This document shows positions 61,667 through 64,000 of a stretch of DNA of 64,000 nt, one piece after another. Each line of letters begins with the position of its first letter. Position 1 is the stretch's first letter. This DNA is from Monomorium pharaonis (taxonomy: Eukaryota > Arthropoda > Insecta > Hymenoptera > Formicidae), in contig NC_050473.1 in NCBI RefSeq assembly GCF_013373865.1, positions 3,707,455 through 3,771,454 of the forward strand, written 5' to 3'. Both the position numbers and the translations under genes were made by a program. The notes under the pieces were generated by a model, which saw only the letters and a list, made by a program, of their open reading frames with translations, ran no database searches and had not been told where the DNA came from.

Positions 61667-64000
61667 ACCAGGTGCTCGGCCTGGTCAACCGCAACGTAAA
61701 GGATCTTATACAATTTTCCTTGTTCCTTCTTTCTCCATCACACATCGTCTTTCTTCTTGTTTTATAAATTCGAGCGGTCGGGAGTCACGACTGGACACGA
61801 AGGGATTCCAACAAAAAAGTGGCCTATGCCTAAAGTGGCCTAGTTTGCCTAAAAAAACATCATGTGTGTATATACACTAAAAAAAAGAAGCGTTAAAATA
61901 TTTTTAAACGTTTTACTTTTGTTTTCGGGTTTTTAATATTTAAAAATCTTTTAGTAAACAGAGTTTGTATATAGATTTAAAGTACTGAAACATTTAAAAC
62001 TGTTAAAAATTTACATTCTTAATGTTTTAATATGTAAATAAGTAATTAAGATGGTTATCCTCAAAACTCAACGCAAAGTAGACGAAATATCGTAAATTCT
62101 ATAATCCCACATTTAATCCATAACTGCCTTCTCTCTTCTATATCATGACAATAAATGTTTACCAAACAAAAAAAAATAAACACGGTGATTATGAATTTAT
62201 TTTGATAGCTGATACTTGTCGCAATATTTTGCTATTAAATTGATATTTTATATCATGTTTCGATATTAATTATGTGTATATATGATATGCAAGTGAGTTT
62301 AATTATAAAAGCAAAAATAATAGTTATTAAAAATATCACATTTGTATATAAAAATCTCAATGTTGTGTTAAAAGGCCCGATTTATCATTTTGACCATTTG
62401 CCAATCATTGGCACTATACTGAGCGAGTGAAGTACCAACTTACAATTTATTAAGGTGAATCATTAATAATTTAAAAACTATTAACCTCAACATTTTTGTA
62501 TTGAAATTTTTGTCTTAAAATACTCAAAGAATTTGTTCTTATAAGGCTACTACGCGTGCGTGTGTATGTGTAAAATTAAAGACTATTAAAATAAACTTAT
62601 CATTGTATTTATTTTTCTAAAGTTGAATTGTATATCACAAATTATTATATATATATATAATAATATATTTTGAGTACTTTTCTATTAATAAAAAACCATT
62701 TTTTTAAATTATTTATTCCGTCCATAAAAAATATATAAATTCATTAAAGTGATTTATATAATATACTTATAATTATATTTAAAATATCAAATATATACTA
62801 TTTGTTTTCTTTTCTTTTAAGATTGCGGAAGAACATTTTCATAATATGTCGTTGCTTAAGAAATATCGTTACTTACTCATAGCAAGATATCTAAAAAAAA
62901 AATAGATTTTTAAAATAGATATTCTTAATTAAAAACTATTATGACCGAGCTTTATTTCTTGTTACTGAAATGTAAAAATTACCTTAGATGACTATTCCTC
63001 AGGTTAAATTTGTAACACGATGAATTTCAACTCTTTCGAACGCCGTCTAGACGAAAAACTGAAATTCCGCGGCGGCGCGATACATAAGGACGATAGGTCG
63101 GTAAAAAAATGAAAAAAAAAGAAAATGAAAGAAAGCGAACTCGACATCCTCCTAGACCAGCTGGTGCGTCGGACCGCATCTCGAGTCTCGAGTCTATTCG
63201 CACACCACATGTTCGCCAGTGGGCGAGCACCGAATTAATGCAGAAAAGAGGGCACTGCTCCGCTATTATTAGCCTATGCCATTAAACGGTATTGGGATCC
63301 GATAATTAGGTGATTCGGTAATAAGCTTGTAACGCGGTCTATCTCGCCGACGTATGAGTCGGTGGTCCCGACGAAGCTTGTAAATATAAAAAAACTAGCG
63401 TACCCTGGCGACAAGTAACCTCTTGTTAGTTATTGCTTTTTATCGTTAACAAAAGGATTTTTTAAAGATATTTTTCTTCTAAACCTGATAACTTAAAAAA
63501 TTACTGAAAGATCTCATAAATCTATAGATATCTATAAATGAACCGTTTTTAAAAGCAAAAGATATTACTAAATGATATTTAAGTTTCCTCAAATTAAATA
63601 TATTTAAGTTCAATAAAGATTAAAATAACATCATTAAAGTCAACATATATTTTTTACTTATGATTACTTATGATTTACTTATTTCTTACTTGTATCTAAA
63701 AGATAATATTTTAAATATTTCTTAGGAAAAATTAATTACCTCATTATTATATCAATGTGTGACAAACATTTTAAATTATATTATTTTTATTATTATTACA
63801 CAAATATGCAAAAGTTACCTTGTCATAATGTATGGCTCAGCCAAGCATTGATTTTCGACTCTTCAAGAGAGAAGTCTCGAAAGGATTCTCTCGGCGTAAT
63901 GAAAATAGATTTTCTGGAAATAGTTACGGTAACGAATTTCTCAGGAGGAAACAGCTGAAGACTTCTTTTGCAGATCTCGATCGTCCCGCGATCCGCTTGC
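61102..64000. other. Non-coding; GC-balanced 61200-61800 and 63000-63420, otherwise AT-rich
   Basis: (CT)n at 61627-61656 passes into (CG)n (61657-61665), and (CGAT)n lies at about 61419-61432. 61800-63000 is AT-rich with a (TA)n at 62648-62660. 63000-63420 is GC-balanced with short frames only; 63420-63850 is AT-rich. No gene, RNA or clear element is recognised; the last 150 bp is GC-balanced and runs off the window. Confidence 0.5.

Overview
This is a eukaryotic nuclear window, most likely from a hymenopteran insect and probably an ant. The reasons are the alternation of very AT-rich blocks with GC-balanced, CpG-containing blocks every 0.5-2 kb, the many (CT)n/(GA)n and (CA)n microsatellites, the transposon mix (Helitron, hAT-like and TTAA-flanked foldback elements, non-LTR and copia relics), and a decayed non-LTR reverse-transcriptase tail resembling those I know from ant genomes. 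The taxon is inferred; no single-copy host gene is present to fix it. I found no convincing host exon. Open frames longer than 100 codons are low-complexity translations of the GC-balanced blocks. The window is best read as a gene desert or one very long intron.

Left end (1-12110): two Helitron-like rolling-circle elements lie directly head to tail. The first is cut by the window start and ends at 2562 with a GC-rich hairpin plus CTAG. The second starts at the next base (TCCTATCTAAAA) and ends at 12110 with the same hairpin plus CTAG, followed by T. Element 1 carries 158-bp minisatellite units in two opposite orientations, a small foldback element and a broken LINE tail. Element 2 (9,548 bp) is about 91% one tandem array: roughly 53 units of 164 bp, containing a tandemly duplicated 16-unit block of 2,624 bp. 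The two monomers share a motif order and may descend from one ancestral Helitron-borne repeat.

Middle (12111-31989): mostly non-coding sequence with many foldback elements. These include an hAT-like MITE with an 8-bp target duplication (17845-18173) and a second, opposite copy broken by a nested insertion (25238-25931). There is a 244-bp palindrome abutting a 70-bp tandem array that flips orientation (20517-21225), a second palindrome near 22795-23185, a 165-bp (CT)n tract, a copia-type protease relic (29844-30110, minus strand), and a 506-bp foldback element with TTAA at both ends (31484-31989).

Right part (31990-64000): a regular alternation of GC-balanced and AT-rich blocks. Many AT-rich blocks are old foldback elements with ACACNGAGARAA-like or CACTGAAAAA-like ends. 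One AT-rich family occurs at least four times, and one of its copies is split by another foldback element. A small region at 39434-39660 combines a TATA-like box with three strong inverted repeats, two of which interlock. Nothing here forms a pathway: apart from that untested candidate, the content is mobile elements, their fossils and simple repeats. All boundaries were read by eye, and those marked approximate may be off by tens of bases.
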